From NCBI GenBank assembly GCA_019054805.1, contig JAHQIY010000002.1, positions 5,704,001 to 5,768,000 on the forward strand: 64,000 nucleotides of DNA, written 5' to 3'. A program made the translations under genes and the position numbers. A model generated the notes under the pieces. It was not told the DNA's origin. It searched no databases and saw nothing but the letters and a program-made list of their open reading frames with translations. Positions 1 through 11,209 of the stretch are shown one piece after another. Source of the DNA: Brachionus manjavacas. Lineage: Eukaryota; Rotifera; Eurotatoria; Ploima; Brachionidae. Every line of letters starts with the position of its first letter. Positions within the stretch are counted from its first letter, which is position 1.

Positions 1-520
1 AATGACATCCCAAAAAGAAACAATAAAATAATGAATACACTCTGCTTTTCGTAGATGATCTAGTTACATTCTTTATTTACAAAAAGGGGAACCTAAATAA
101 ATACACCGACGAACTAGAACAACGGGTTATTAAATGTTAAATGAAGATATCAGTTGAAAAGTCGTGTTCAGTAGTCTTTTCTAGTTAAAAAAAAAGGAAG
201 TGATAATCTTAATTTAAAACTTTATGGAAACAGAAAAGTGAGCTGAAAATAATCAAGTTTCTTGGTATTAAATTTGTAATGTCTTTTTAATTTTCTTTTC
301 ATTTTATTTTATTTGCTCGAATTTATCGACATGTCGGTATGATACATAACGTTAAATAATCTTTTTAATGTTATAAGACACTGTCATTAATTCTGAATAC
401 CCAGGTATAATGACATATCGTTAAAATCGAGCAATTACGTTATTTTACTTTATTTTGATTTTTTGTTTTTATTCCATCTATTCTGAAGGATCTCTAGTTC
501 GGTATAGAAAACAAATAATT
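1..520 (+). mobile_element. 3' relic of a non-LTR retrotransposon (family L1x), cut by window edge
   Basis: The first 50 bases read LLFVDDLVTFF, matching the FADD-type reverse transcriptase motif C of the better copy at 14587-15578, followed by WKMKISVEKS-like sequence interrupted by a stop codon. Homology then fades. The characteristic 3' tail, TTCTGAAGG...TAGTTCGGTATAG followed by an A-rich run, is recognisable near 480-520. The element is dead: stops and internal loss are visible. The 5' part lies outside the window. The label L1x is only a local name for this family. Confidence 0.7.
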
Positions 521-589
521 AAGCCTCTTGATTCTGACACAAATTAAATCTTTTTGAAACCAAAATGCCAATTCAAACTTGAAGAAGGA

Positions 590-860
590 TGCCATCAGAG
601 AACCATATTGAAGAATGTATTATTAAACGAAGAAAGCAAGAAATTGGTTCTATAGGAATTTTTTCTCTATTTAATGGAAGGCTTAATTATCACAAAAATG
701 TTGATATTAAAGGAAATAATTAACTTCCGTCTATTGAGAGATGATGAGACCTTCATATTTCAGAAAGACAATGTCTCCTTGTCATCGTGCCAAAATATTG
801 AAGTCTTATCTTGGTCAATAAACAGACCAGATCTGAATTACATGAGCTGAAGGTAATGTC
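590..860 (+). mobile_element. Decayed Tc1/mariner-like transposase fragment
   Basis: Short stretches in different frames resemble the catalytic half of a Tc1-type DDE transposase: a GSIGIFSLFNG-like segment, then FQKDN or PCHRAKI, then RPDLN near 820-845. These match the family order GSVMVWGCFS, QDNAPCHRAK and SPDLNPIENLW. Frameshifts separate the pieces and no terminal inverted repeats were found. It is an old relic with no coding capacity. Confidence 0.45.
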
Positions 861-1931
861 CCATGTGAAATTTTGATCTAAGAGAATTAAAAATTAAGCC
901 AGAAAAAAATTGTCTCAAAATCACTACCTACCTCATTCTATGACAGTTCAAATCTTAATAGAGGCCAAAAAATTCATGCTTTTTTTAACTTTTTCACAAT
1001 GCTGCAGTACTATTTTGTCGTTCATGATATTTTGGAAATTTAATTAAGTAAAGGTGGACTCGCCAAAGAATTTATTCTTTTGAATAAATTTAAATAAAAA
1101 AAAATCAAAATTCGGTTTAAAGTGAAAATAAGATTAATTGCAGAAAAAAGTATTCAAGGAATGATAATTGAAAAAATTTATGAGGGAAATAATATCAAGA
1201 AAATTTAAAAATAAGTCACATATTTTTATTTAAATATCTTTACTTTTTGAATTTAGAACCTGATTAAAATTATTATTTTTTGTCATGAATGCTGGTATTC
1301 CAACACCTTTGATTGCTTTAATTACATTTTTTTTACTAAATTTAGATCACAGGGCATTAAATAACATCCTCTTTCTGAAGAATCGGTATATTTTTTTCAA
1401 TAAAATTAAGCCAAAAAAATGAAAATAATTAAAAAATATATTTTTTTTTTTAATAATTGATTTAATTAAGCAATTTTTTATTTTTTCTTTCAATAATTTT
1501 TTATTAAAATTTCCATTTTTTTAAGATGACACCCCGTGAATTTGGCTGTTGAGAATGATTTGAATTGCATCAGACATTTGAAATGATTCTTTAGACGAAA
1601 TTATGTGATTTTATTAGAAAAAATTGATTTTTTCTAATTTTAATTTTTTTTCTAATTCAGTCAATTAAACTGTTAAGAATCCAATTTAAATATACCATTT
1701 TATTTTAATTAAATTAAATAAAGTTAGATTCTATGCAACTAAAAGTAAACAAATCTTTACAAGACACATCCTTGAAAAGGCAAAAAGAGGAAATAGAAAA
1801 TTCAAAATTAATAACCAAATTTAAATATTTTGATTTAGATCGTTAGTTTTTTGTAATCAAATGAAATCGATTTTTTCAAAATATTCCACATTATAGAGAG
1901 TTTAAACAAATTTTTCCAAGTTAGCCTAACA
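861..1931. other. Intergenic, AT-rich; nothing recognised
   Basis: Long A/T runs with no convincing open frame or element. The last ~150 bases upstream of 1932 could hold the 5' UTR or an upstream exon of the EF-hand gene, since TTTTTCCAAG just before it could act as a splice acceptor. Confidence 0.4.
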
Positions 1932-2985
1932 ATGCTCACAATTTTCAACCTGAAAAAATTGATGCAAAAGCGTCGCCTTAGCCACAACGCTTTGAAATTG
2001 CCAGTAGTCAATGAAACACCCTTGATTCACCACATATATGATAATCCAAACTGGAACTTGAATGTATGGCCCATGAATTATGACGAAAGCAAAGCTATGT
2101 TTAAAATTAAAAAGACTGATTCAATTGATCAAGTCGATCTATTGATAAATCTGACAAATTTTTTCCTGCTCAAAAAAGAATTCCAAGATTTTGGGTGTCG
2201 CATTGACTACGAATCTTGCCATCATATTCCTCGATCTTTGACTTTTCCACTGGCAAACTCGTCAAGCAATTGTTCTAGGTGTTACTATTCATCAATCCAA
2301 CTGTATGTGGCTCAAATATTCCGCTCAATGGACACAGATTTTGATAACAGGCTTAGCGTTGGAGAATTTCGACGTGGTATTCGAAATTTAATAGATAACA
2401 TTTTTTATTATGAAGAAACAGCGGACAGCCAGGAAGAAATCACCCTCTACAGGCGAAAAAATACAAACAAAGTTCAAATAGACGATAAGCTTTTAATTAA
2501 ATTGTTCAAAGACTTCGACTTTAATCATGATGGATTTATTGATTATTGTATTATTTAGATATAGTTAAGTTTTTAAAAAAGTAAATTGAACATTTTGAAG
2601 GTGAATTTGTTAAAGGATTTCAATTGCCCATGTGTCCGAAGCGGCTCAGTCTTTTGAATGCAGCTTTTGAAAAATTAGACTGCAAAACCCGTGATAATAT
2701 AATTGATGTTGAAGATGTTAAATTTTGGTTGATTAGCAGTTCTAATAATAAGAAATTGAATGAAGGACGATTGAATCAGGTATCATTTTAAATTTTGATT
2801 TTGAAAATTTAATTTAATTCGTTCAAAAGAGTGCCATGATATGGATGAGCCAATTTTGTAGAAATAGAGATAAAAATTCGCTGATTGATCGCGATAAATT
2901 CATTGAATTTTATCAAATTTTGTCCAGCACAATTATTAGTGATGCTTATTTTGATCTAATAATTCGGTCGTCTTATAACATTTGA
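1932..2985 (+). CDS. Calcyphosin-like EF-hand calcium-binding protein
   Basis: Three exons, 1932-2547, 2601-2779 and 2830-2985, joined by introns of 53 and 50 bp, give a 316-residue protein. Two canonical EF-hand loops are visible: DTDFDNRLSVGE around residue 135 and DFNHDGFIDYCE around residue 198. The first intron interrupts the second loop and splicing restores its position-12 glutamate, which supports the model. The C-terminus (FYQILSSTIISDAYFDLIIRS) resembles calcyphosin family ends (YYAGVSASIDTDVYF...MMR). The N-terminal ~110 residues are less conserved and recall the longer CAPS2 subfamily. Calcyphosins are cytoplasmic Ca2+ sensors, several linked to cilia. Upstream exons may exist. 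A second family member is at 41823-42443. Confidence 0.85.
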
Positions 2986-3179
2986 TTGAAAATGACTTTA
3001 ATATTTTTGTTGAATAAAAATATCTCAAACTAATAAAAGATAACTAAAATGGTTCATTTCTTGCTTTGATTTTCAAAAAATATTTAGCTAATGGTATCCT
3101 TTTTTATCAATATCATTCAAAATTTTTATTTTTTTAAAATGATCTTTGAAACTAATCACTTGACCATCTTTGTCTTATT

Positions 3180-3537
3180 TATTTATTATTTATTTGTTTA
3201 TCTGTGCTGAGCTAAAGCTCCTTCAGATTAAAAAAAATAGAATAAAAGTAAAGTAAGTTAAAATATAAAATAAAAAATAGCATGAAAAATTAATGACAGG
3301 TGCAAAATGTTAAAGTATTGAAAAGATCAGGAAAAAAAGAAGAAAAAGTAAGGAAGCAATTACAAAATGGAGTCAAGTATTCGATATACCCTGATTCGAA
3401 ACCCGCTTTGTATTCTTCCACCAGTCTGACAATCAATGGAATACAATGGCTCAGTCCTGCCGTAACTTATCTCTCACTCAACTCAAAAATTAGATTCGAG
3501 ATTGCTAGTAATTTAGGTTTGTTTAAGACTTCGTGAT
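3180..3537 (-). mobile_element. 3' end of L1x-family LINE, minus strand
   Basis: Read on the minus strand, 3537 down to about 3350 encodes ISNLIFELSERYV...GLSHCIPLIVRLVEEY, parallel to the C-terminal coding end of the copy at 15170-15360. It ends in the family tail TCTGAAGGAGCTTTAGCTCAGCACAG (about 3205-3230), then A-rich repeats. The copy is 5'-truncated to roughly 360 bp. The open frame on the plus strand across this interval is only an antisense shadow. Confidence 0.8.
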
Positions 3538-6500
3538 GTAAAATGCTGGAGGGGGTGTCTTATTTTAGATTTAGAATAGATCCAACTGCTGAATTTTAAA
3601 TTACCTGTATTTTTTAGATATTAGTTTTTCAGAATGAGTTAAGACATGGGAACGTATAATCCAGAATGGATCCAACTAAAGATTTATTAAGGTTTCCTAA
3701 AGTTTAATAATTTAGAACCCATTTTTTTTGCAAACTTCGTCCAAATTGAACAAAATGACCATCGAATCCCACTTTTTTAAAACAAATTTATACTGTTGAC
3801 AAGTAATTCCGTCCCACGCACCTTTAATTTTGTAAATTGATAAAATAATGTCTATTTTTTATAAATTCAGTAATAATTTTTAGATAATCAATTATTAGTC
3901 ATTGTCAAGTATTTATTTTAGATTATTTTTAATATCAAGGTGCTAATTTAGGGATACCATTTTATTTTTATTCCTTATTTAAAGGTTTATTAAAAAAAAA
4001 AATTACTGGGTTTCTAGGAGAAAAGCTTTATCAGTTTCTCCAAATGATAAATGTCCTTTACAGAAAACCAGCAATTTTTTTCTTTGATTTAAAATCAATT
4101 CCTTGATTTTTATTCTTTATAATTAAACCTATTACTCAAGGATCTTTCTAGTTTTGGACTAATTAGTATGATGACCTGTCTTGGTAACTGCTTTAGCGTA
4201 TCATACAGAATTAAATAAATTTTTAAAATTAAGCTTTTGATTGATGAGCAATCGCATTTCAGAAAAGATCAACAGACGGTAGATACTTTTATTTTTCTAT
4301 ATCAAATAAATTTAATTTAGAAAAAAAAAGAAAAAATATTTTATTTTTAAATCATTGATTATTAAGAATTATTTTCCTAAAATTTTTTTAGAACAACACC
4401 TTAATTACCCATTTTTAGACTTTAAGAAAAATTATTTATGAAAAATTAAAAAATTATTAAAAATTTCATCAACGTTAAATTTCAAATAACTTCAGATGTT
4501 CTTACTAACAACTTCTTTATTTATTTATTTAATTTCACTCAGACAGAGGCCGAAAATTTTTGAAAAAAAATTAAAAAAAAAATCACGAAATATTTTACAA
4601 TTTTTTTATTAATTTGATTTGTTTAAATGAGATTTTTTAGGTAAAAAAACAGATAATAAAGATACTCAAAATTTTTTAGTCTTGTATAAAATCTAATAGA
4701 TGATTCAGTTAATTTAGCACACTATTGTACTTGAGTAGCACAAAGAGCTTAGCAGTATCGCCGTTAGTTTATTAAACTCTGAATGAAGTTGCCTTAATCT
4801 CGTTTCAAAAAAAGGCTTTGTTTAGAAATGCTTTTAAATATTTATTTAGATATTTTATTAAATATGCTTTGTTTAGATAAGTCCTAAGATATTCACTACT
4901 TTTTTCGTTAAGGAATTCGACGTCTTTGATTTTAGCTAAAATTCAAAAAGCAGACTTTGAAATATTATTCAGTAATTTCCAATTAAAAATATGTAAAATT
5001 TAACGTAAATTAGACATCAAAATTTTCAAATGGGACTCACATTGTATTGCTAAAATCTTAATAAGTAGTAAATTATTGATTAATGTGTAAAAAAATTGAT
5101 ATTTAACAGTGTAATTTATCAGAAATGATATGTGAAAAAATACCAACTGTCATTTAGATTTATTTTGAAATTACAATGATTAAAAGACACAAGGAAAATA
5201 CTTGTTTTTATCAAATTTTTACGTCATTTTACGTCATTTTACGAACAATAACGTAATTTGTTTAAAAATATAAGAAATTGCTTACTTTCATTAAAAAGTG
5301 AGTTTTTTATTTTTTTTTTTTAAATGACTCTAAAAATTTCAATTATAGGAAACAAACAAAAATAAAAAAAATTTAAATTTAATTACGCAATTACTTATAA
5401 AAATATAAAAATTAAAAAAAAACTAGTTATATTGAATAGCTAAAACAAAAACTCAATTATTTTATCTTTTTATTTTAAATATTTAAAATTTTTAGTTTTT
5501 CATTTGTTTTTGTGGATTGTTTGTTGGTTTTATCTGTGGAACCACTGATCACCATTTTTAATTACAACATCTATTACCTTCAAAAAATCTGATGAGAACA
5601 AAGCAAAATTCGGTTAAAAACTTTTTTAAGACCGTCTAAACATATTTCGCATTATCTTAAGTCAAAGATCATTGAAACTCATTTATTTTTGGCACCTTTC
5701 TGAATCTGATTTAAAGCATGATTTTGTAACAAACTTTTTCATTTCATACCACAACAACTGAATTTCAGATCTGGCATGTGTGGTAGGAAACGAATCTAAA
5801 CAACCAATTACCAGAGTTGTTAAAAAGTCAGTCCAAGTCTGGACTTGAATGATAATATTTTGTTTAAATTTCTAGATAAATTTATTTTTTTTAAATTAAT
5901 AAGATTTTTTAACTTTATAGTCGAATTGCTCAAAAATAACAAACAATCTGATGACCTGTGTTTTGGGTCATATCTTGATGCAAAACAAAGTCAAAATCAT
6001 AGTATAACGCAACAAAAAGAAATGAAAAGTGAGAATAAATCCATGAATCGTTGTATTTGAACAACTTAGATCAATTTTTAGTTCTAGAAGTAAAGAATTA
6101 AAATTTAGCGCTTATTTATCAGTTTTAATATGTAAAATAGTTTTAAACAAAATTATTTGGGAATTTTTTTTATAAAAAAATAATTACTAATTTTAATCAT
6201 TATCAAAAATTACCTTATTTTACATTTCAATCTTTTTTTATGTAAAAATACGAAAAAAAAGTGTAAAAAAATATTTTAGTATATTGTTTTTTTTCTTTCC
6301 TTTAAATTTTTAGATTCCTAAAAAAACAACAAAAACGCAAAAATTCACTTTTTTCTTCAATAAGCAATTTTAGTGATTTTTCATAAAATTACGTAATTTT
6401 ACGTAAAATTATGTAAAAAGTGGTTTTTGCATTGTATTTTTTAACCATTGTAATTGAATAGTTTTAGTTGTTTGTGAAGATTAAAAAAAAAACTTAAAAA

Positions 6501-6811
6501 ACTTTTTTAAACATTCAATTTAATTTTTTATTCTTCGCTGAAGCAAGAATTTATCACTATCACAGTTTTCCCGTCAAAGAGCAGCAAACTTTTAGTCATT
6601 GAAGAAATTAAACTGAAAGAAAATCGAACATCATAAATTAATTCGAAAGTTGTTCTTAATTTGTGTAGAGAAAAAACTCAAAAAAGTAGTCGGCAGCAAC
6701 GCTGGTGAAATATTGAAGCATTTGAGTTAACAACTGTGACAAAGATAGAGTTGACCGCCTCTTTCCATTTGTTTTTATTTTTTTTAGAATGCTATGAATT
6801 TTTTAATGGAG
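3538..6811. other. Intergenic, AT-rich; one weak exon-like stretch
   Basis: Mostly low-complexity A/T sequence. At 5771-5847 a 26-codon stretch follows a TTTCAG acceptor-like site, and at 5923-6060 a second stretch follows TTTATAG (VELLKNNKQSDDLCFGS...). Their reading phases cannot be joined by an obvious GT donor, so no gene is called. Short direct repeats of ACGTCATTTT occur near 5221-5245. Confidence 0.35.
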
Positions 6812-7026
6812 AATTGTTTAGTTTTCATTTTTCGATGACAATATTTAAATTGTTTGAAAAAAAATTTTCGATATTAAATTTTAGTTTGTTTTGAGCTTGG
6901 ACATTCAGTTATGTGCAGTAATTATTTTGATAAAGTTTGCAGATTTTACTACTAAATTTTCTTAACTGAAGAAAATATCTGCATTAATTGACAAACATTC
7001 GAAAATTGTATTTGATTATTTAGAAT
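6812..7026 (+). repeat. Left copy of a 215-bp direct repeat flanking a LINE fragment
   Basis: This 215-bp unit is repeated at 7299-7513 at a constant offset of 487 bp, with only a handful of substitutions and no net indel. It encodes nothing recognisable. A LINE fragment of about 272 bp sits exactly between the two copies. Confidence 0.9.
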
Positions 7027-7300
7027 GCTTGAATTCATTTTCAGAAAATAAAATCGGAAAGCTACAAGCAATTCAAAATACAGCAGTCAGATTTATTTTT
7101 AAGTTAGAATATGATACTTCCTCCAACATCGTGCATCACGAGACTTTTAATAAACTTAAATTACTTACAGAATTGACTTTTTAATTTGAGTGAGAGATAT
7201 GTTGGGACAGGACTGAGTTATTCTATTCCATTGATTGTCAGACTAGTGATGGAATAAAAAGAAGCTTTTGAATCAAGAAATATTAACTTACCCAACGCAA
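7027..7300 (+). mobile_element. L1x-family LINE fragment, near-identical to 10645-10918
   Basis: Encodes the C-terminal coding end of the L1x LINE (NSFSENKIGKLQAIQNTAVRF...) with stop codons. It is almost base-for-base identical to 10645-10918 and shares the same stops and the same altered TTGACTTTTTAATTTGAG stretch that differ from the copy at 14587-15578. Both copies therefore descend from one already defective sequence. Confidence 0.88.
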
Positions 7301-7513
7301 TTGTTTAGTTTTCAATTTTCAATGACAATATTTGAATTGTTTGAAAAAAAATTTTCGATATTAAATTTTAGTTTGTTTTGAGCTTGGACATTCAGTTATG
7401 TGCAGTGATTATTTTGATAAAGTTTGCAGATTTTACTACTAAATTTTCTTAACTGAAGAAAATATCTGCATTAATTGACAAACATTAGAAAATTATATGT
7501 GATAATTTAGAAT
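7299..7513 (+). repeat. Right copy of the 215-bp direct repeat
   Basis: Aligns end to end with 6812-7026. Divergence from the left copy, about a dozen scattered substitutions, is greater than between the enclosed LINE piece and its twin at 10645. Confidence 0.9.
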
Positions 7514-8817
7514 TGTAATCATAGTGATTCTTTAATTTTTTTAAATTCTTTGTTAAAGATTTAAAATTACAATTTTTGTTTCATAATTAAATTTTTTTTA
7601 AAATCTTAATTTTAAATTTAACTTTAATGAATGAGTTAAATTTTTTAGTTCATTTTTTGAGCATTAAAGTAGTTGGGTTAACTAAATTTGATTTCAATTT
7701 TGCCAGTTCAGTTCAGTAAATTTTGAATAAATGATATTGATATTGATATATCAATTCTGTGAAATGCTTATTTTTGTATCAAATTTTTTCAGTACAACCT
7801 TCTGTAATTACCACTTCATAACATGAAATCCAAAAAACATGATATCGGTGATAAAAAATAAATTCTAATTTAACTGTTTACACTATTTGAAAGGATGTAT
7901 CCTAATTTTTGACAATAATTTGGATATTTCCTCACTAAATTTATTTCTTAAATTGCTGGAAAATTATATTTAATCAATCGAAAGAAACAAAAACATTTTA
8001 AATAAAGATTAAATCAAAAAAATTTAATTAGCTAATGGTCAAAAGAAAAATTAAGTTCAAAACATTTAACACATCAGCTACAATATTGAATAAAAAAACT
8101 ATTAAAAACTTTTCTGTCTCTCAGAGCTTAAAAATAGATTAAGAAATATTGATTCAGTTAAAACCCAAAACATTTCTATTATTATTTATGAATCATTTTA
8201 TTCTGCATTTTTAAAGAAATAAGTGCCATTCTTTTTACTTTTACTATTTACTGGACTAAATTAGGGAGCAGAAGTTATGAGGGAACAAATAAAATGAAAG
8301 AAATCGCCTAAAGCAACTTCCACATTAATTGTTTTAAATATATTTTAATGGAATTTAACCTCAAGTAAAACAGAAAATTAAGTCAACCTAAGTAGCTATC
8401 TAATTGAAAAACAATAAAAACAATTAAAAAAAATATATTCATTCTGTCAAAGCGTAGATTTAATAGTTTTAAGATAATTTAAAATTTTTAATTTCTATTA
8501 GTTTTGGAACTTTTTTGGTGTGGAATCATCTGAATATATCGATTGCCTATTTTAAAGGTATTATTTTAAACCTCAATTAAAGTAATCCTTAGTTATACGA
8601 TTTGGCTTGTAATCGCCATAAGAATAATGTTCCATAATTAAAAGTTATTTTTAATCTTAGTACTTTGTTTTAATCGGATCAAATAATTTTCTAATTTGTT
8701 TTCCAAATTGTATAAAACGACTTTTAGTTTGAAGAAATTTTTTTTAAACTATCAATAGCTTAATATTAAAAAAAATTTTAAATAAAAGAATTTTTTTAGA
8801 TTTCAAAGAAAAGTAGA
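7514..8817. other. Intergenic, AT-rich; nothing recognised
   Basis: No open frame or repeat was supported. A TTTTTTTAG acceptor-like site at about 8793-8801 suggests that the gene at 8818 may have a non-coding first exon further upstream. Confidence 0.35.
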
Positions 8818-9243
8818 ATGAAAAGTCCACTTATTTTTTCGATTGCATTGATCCTAGTCCAAATGAGCCGAACATCATGCTATGGAACACATAATGAACC
8901 AGGAACGGTTGACATAGGTTCTATTGAAGCAGGAACTAAGGAAGCCAGAGAGGTGACAAAAGAAAACTTGGATAAATTGCTATCAGCATTGGCTATTTTG
9001 GACCAAAAATTAAAGCATAAAGAACAAATGCCAGAGAAACTAATTGAAAAGCCTAATTTAATGAAAATTCGCAAGAGTTTATCTGATGGAAATGATTTAT
9101 TTGAGATGGAGTTTTGTTCAGAATGCTTTTTGAGTCAGGCCGATACTGATGAATGTTTATATTGCCATCTTAAGTATTTGTATAAAACATCAAAAAGAAC
9201 AAAACCTTCATCTAAATATTGGTACACCAGAGCTGGCAAATAA
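8818..9243 (+). CDS. Secreted Cys-pair protein, candidate neuropeptide or hormone precursor
   Basis: Single-exon frame of 141 residues starting at the first ATG. Residues 1-20 form a clear hydrophobic signal peptide. The middle is helical and charged. Near the C-terminus are two Cys pairs, C100-x2-C103 and C113-x2-C116, then a KR dibasic site at 126-127 and a final segment TKPSSKYWYTRAGK. The terminal Gly-Lys before the stop would yield an amidated peptide ending YWYTRA-amide after carboxypeptidase and amidase processing. This architecture is typical of prohormones, but I do not recognise the family. It could instead be a small secreted Cys-rich protein. Codon use is normal for the window, and the absence of introns is compatible with its size. 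Confidence 0.7.
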   Translation: MKSPLIFSIALILVQMSRTSCYGTHNEPGTVDIGSIEAGTKEAREVTKENLDKLLSALAILDQKLKHKEQMPEKLIEKPNLMKIRKSLSDGNDLFEMEFCSECFLSQADTDECLYCHLKYLYKTSKRTKPSSKYWYTRAGK

Positions 9244-10180
9244 GCTTACAAATTCGTTTAAATGTTTTGATTATGTATTTATTCGTGTTTGTTATTTTTA
9301 TTAAAAAATTTCGATTCATTCAAATTTTTTATTTACTCTTTAATTTTAAAAAAATCAAAGTAAAAAAATTACCTTTCAATTCTTAGAGTATTCTTCTAAA
9401 ATTTAAAATCAAATTAAAATTTTTAAAGAAAAAAATTGAAAAGATGGTTTAAAGATTTTGTTAATAAAAATGGCTCAAATTAGTTTTTAGCTAAAAATTG
9501 ATTGAAGATTGCCTCAATTCATTAGAACAACTAGAAAAGAATAAACTTTTAGTAATTATTAAAAATTGAAATTAACTCTTAAAAATTTTCCATTAAAAAT
9601 CGCTGCAAAATCTAAAAAAAAATTTTTGAATTAATAAAATACCAAATTGATACAAACACTTAGTTAAATGCTTACATTACTTTCATTGATAATGTATATC
9701 GGGTCTTCTTGTCTTACACTTTAGAGCAGCTTTTATAATGATTAAATAAATTAAATATTAACTAAATCTTCTAATATCTACAACAGAATTATCAATTATA
9801 AAATTAAGATCAAGGATGGTATATTTGTTTTATTCTTCTTATACTTATTTTTGTTTGAAAAAACAATACATTTAATTTCAAGAACTAAACTACTACTCAA
9901 ATGACAAAAACGTCATATTGATTGATGTATATTCAAAAAAAAAGTTTAACTTCAAGTAATCGCTTTGGATTTGGGATGTCAAAATTACTTTATCTTAAAG
10001 AAAGCCACGAGATGAAGTACTAGAAAAGTTATTTTTGTAACTGTATTTTAAATTCATTAAAATGATAGTTTATTAATTTTAAATTCATTTAAGCATTAAA
10101 TTATATAAAATTCTGAAAAATTATCTAAAGTATTGATTTCAATTAAATTTGAGTTTAAATAAAAATTATCTAAAATATTG
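9244..10180. other. Intergenic, AT-rich; nothing recognised
   Basis: 3' flank of the secreted protein gene. Near 10123-10180 a short motif, AAATTATCTAAA(G/A)TATTGA, occurs twice just before the SINE. Confidence 0.35.
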
Positions 10181-10472
10181 AGCCCGTATTGCCGAATGGT
10201 TTGCGTGTAAGTCATGCAAGCAGAGGATCGAGGGTCCAAAACCCGCTGAGAGTGAAAAAATCTTCAAAATATATCTGCAATACGGGGCGAATGTTTAAAC
10301 CTCTTTCATCATAAAAATAGGAGGACCAGTTTCGACTGGGTTATAATTGCGGTGAAAATGATCATCTCGATGCAGTAGCCTCTGTGTCAGATCGGAGCCG
10401 TTGCCCAAAAAGGTACTTGGAAAGGAGATGAGCGCCTCCCCAATATCCACTAGGATAGAATAGGGGCAATTA
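10181..10472 (+). mobile_element. tRNA-derived SINE, full-length copy 1
   Basis: The 5' end resembles a Ser/Leu-class tRNA: AGCCCGTATTGCCGAATGGTT contains a box A-like GCCGAATGG, and GGATCGAGGGTCC at about 10226 is box B-like. The tRNA head is followed by a unique body containing TTTCGACTGG and CGATGCAGTAGCCTCTGTGTCAG and ends in GGGGCAATTA. Two further copies, at 23599-23799 and 47888-48132, lie on the minus strand and carry different internal deletions, so this copy best represents the family. A target-site duplication is not clear here. Confidence 0.85.
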
Positions 10473-10494
10473 TTATTGATTTAAATTACTATAC

Positions 10495-11150
10495 TAGTAT
10501 TTTAATATACTGGTAGATGAAATTAAAGAACGTTGCAATAAAAGGCTAAATATTATTAAGATACTGTAAAACAAAAAATGGGGTATTAATCAAATACATT
10601 ATATAAATCCTTAGTCGGATCAATTTTAGACCATTCTTTTTCTTGCTTGAATTCATTTTCAGAAAATAAAATCGGAAAGCTACAAGCAATTCAAAATACA
10701 GCAGTCAGATTTATTTTTAAGTTAGAATATGATACTTCCTCCAACATCGTGCATCACGAGACTTTTAATAAACTTAAATTACTTACAGAATTGACTTTTT
10801 AATTTGAGTGAGAGATATGTTGGGACAGGACTGAGTTATTCTATTCCATTGATTGTCAGACTAGTGATGGAATAAAAAGAAGCTTTTGAATCAAGAAATA
10901 TTAACTTACCCAGCTCAATTGTGTAATTGCTACCTTACTATTTCCTCTTTTATTCCTGAAGCTTCAAATATGAAAACATGTGTCACATGTAACACCCTAT
11001 TTCAATATTTGTCTTATAGCTTTCTTTTCTTTTTTATTTTAGCTTATTTTACTTTATTTTTATTTCGATCTTATTTTATCTTACTTTATTTTTATTTCTT
11101 ATTTTATAATTTATTCTGAAGCAGCTCTAGCTCGGTACAGAAAACAAAAA
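10495..11150 (+). mobile_element. L1x-family LINE 3' fragment
   Basis: Starts 23 bp after the SINE. It encodes degraded VDEIKERCNK, NKKWGI, VGSILDHSFSCLNSFSEN and downstream sequence parallel to 14904-15378, with frameshifts and stops. It ends with the family tail TTATTCTGAAGCAGCTCTAGCTCGGTACAG at about 11107-11136 plus an A-rich run. Positions 10645-10918 are near-identical to 7027-7300. The 77-codon frame at 10886-11119 is an artefact of the 3' UTR pyrimidine-rich region. Confidence 0.85.
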
Positions 11151-11209
11151 AATAAAATCTATGACCTTTTAAAATTTACACTCTTAAATAATTAAAAATC
11201 AGTTTAAAA

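Noticed and set aside
3300..3536. 78-codon plus-strand open frame
   Set aside because: Antisense of the L1x LINE coding end, whose minus-strand translation matches other copies.
5771..6060. Possible two-exon gene (DLACVVGNESKQPI... and VELLKNNKQSDDL...)
   Set aside because: Each piece follows an acceptor-like site, but all GT donors in the first piece are phase 0 while the second needs one base carried over; no start and no homology.
10181..10260. A genuine tRNA gene at the SINE head
   Set aside because: The acceptor stem is not complementary, the same head occurs in two other SINE copies, and copy 3 has target-site duplications, so it is a tRNA-derived repeat.
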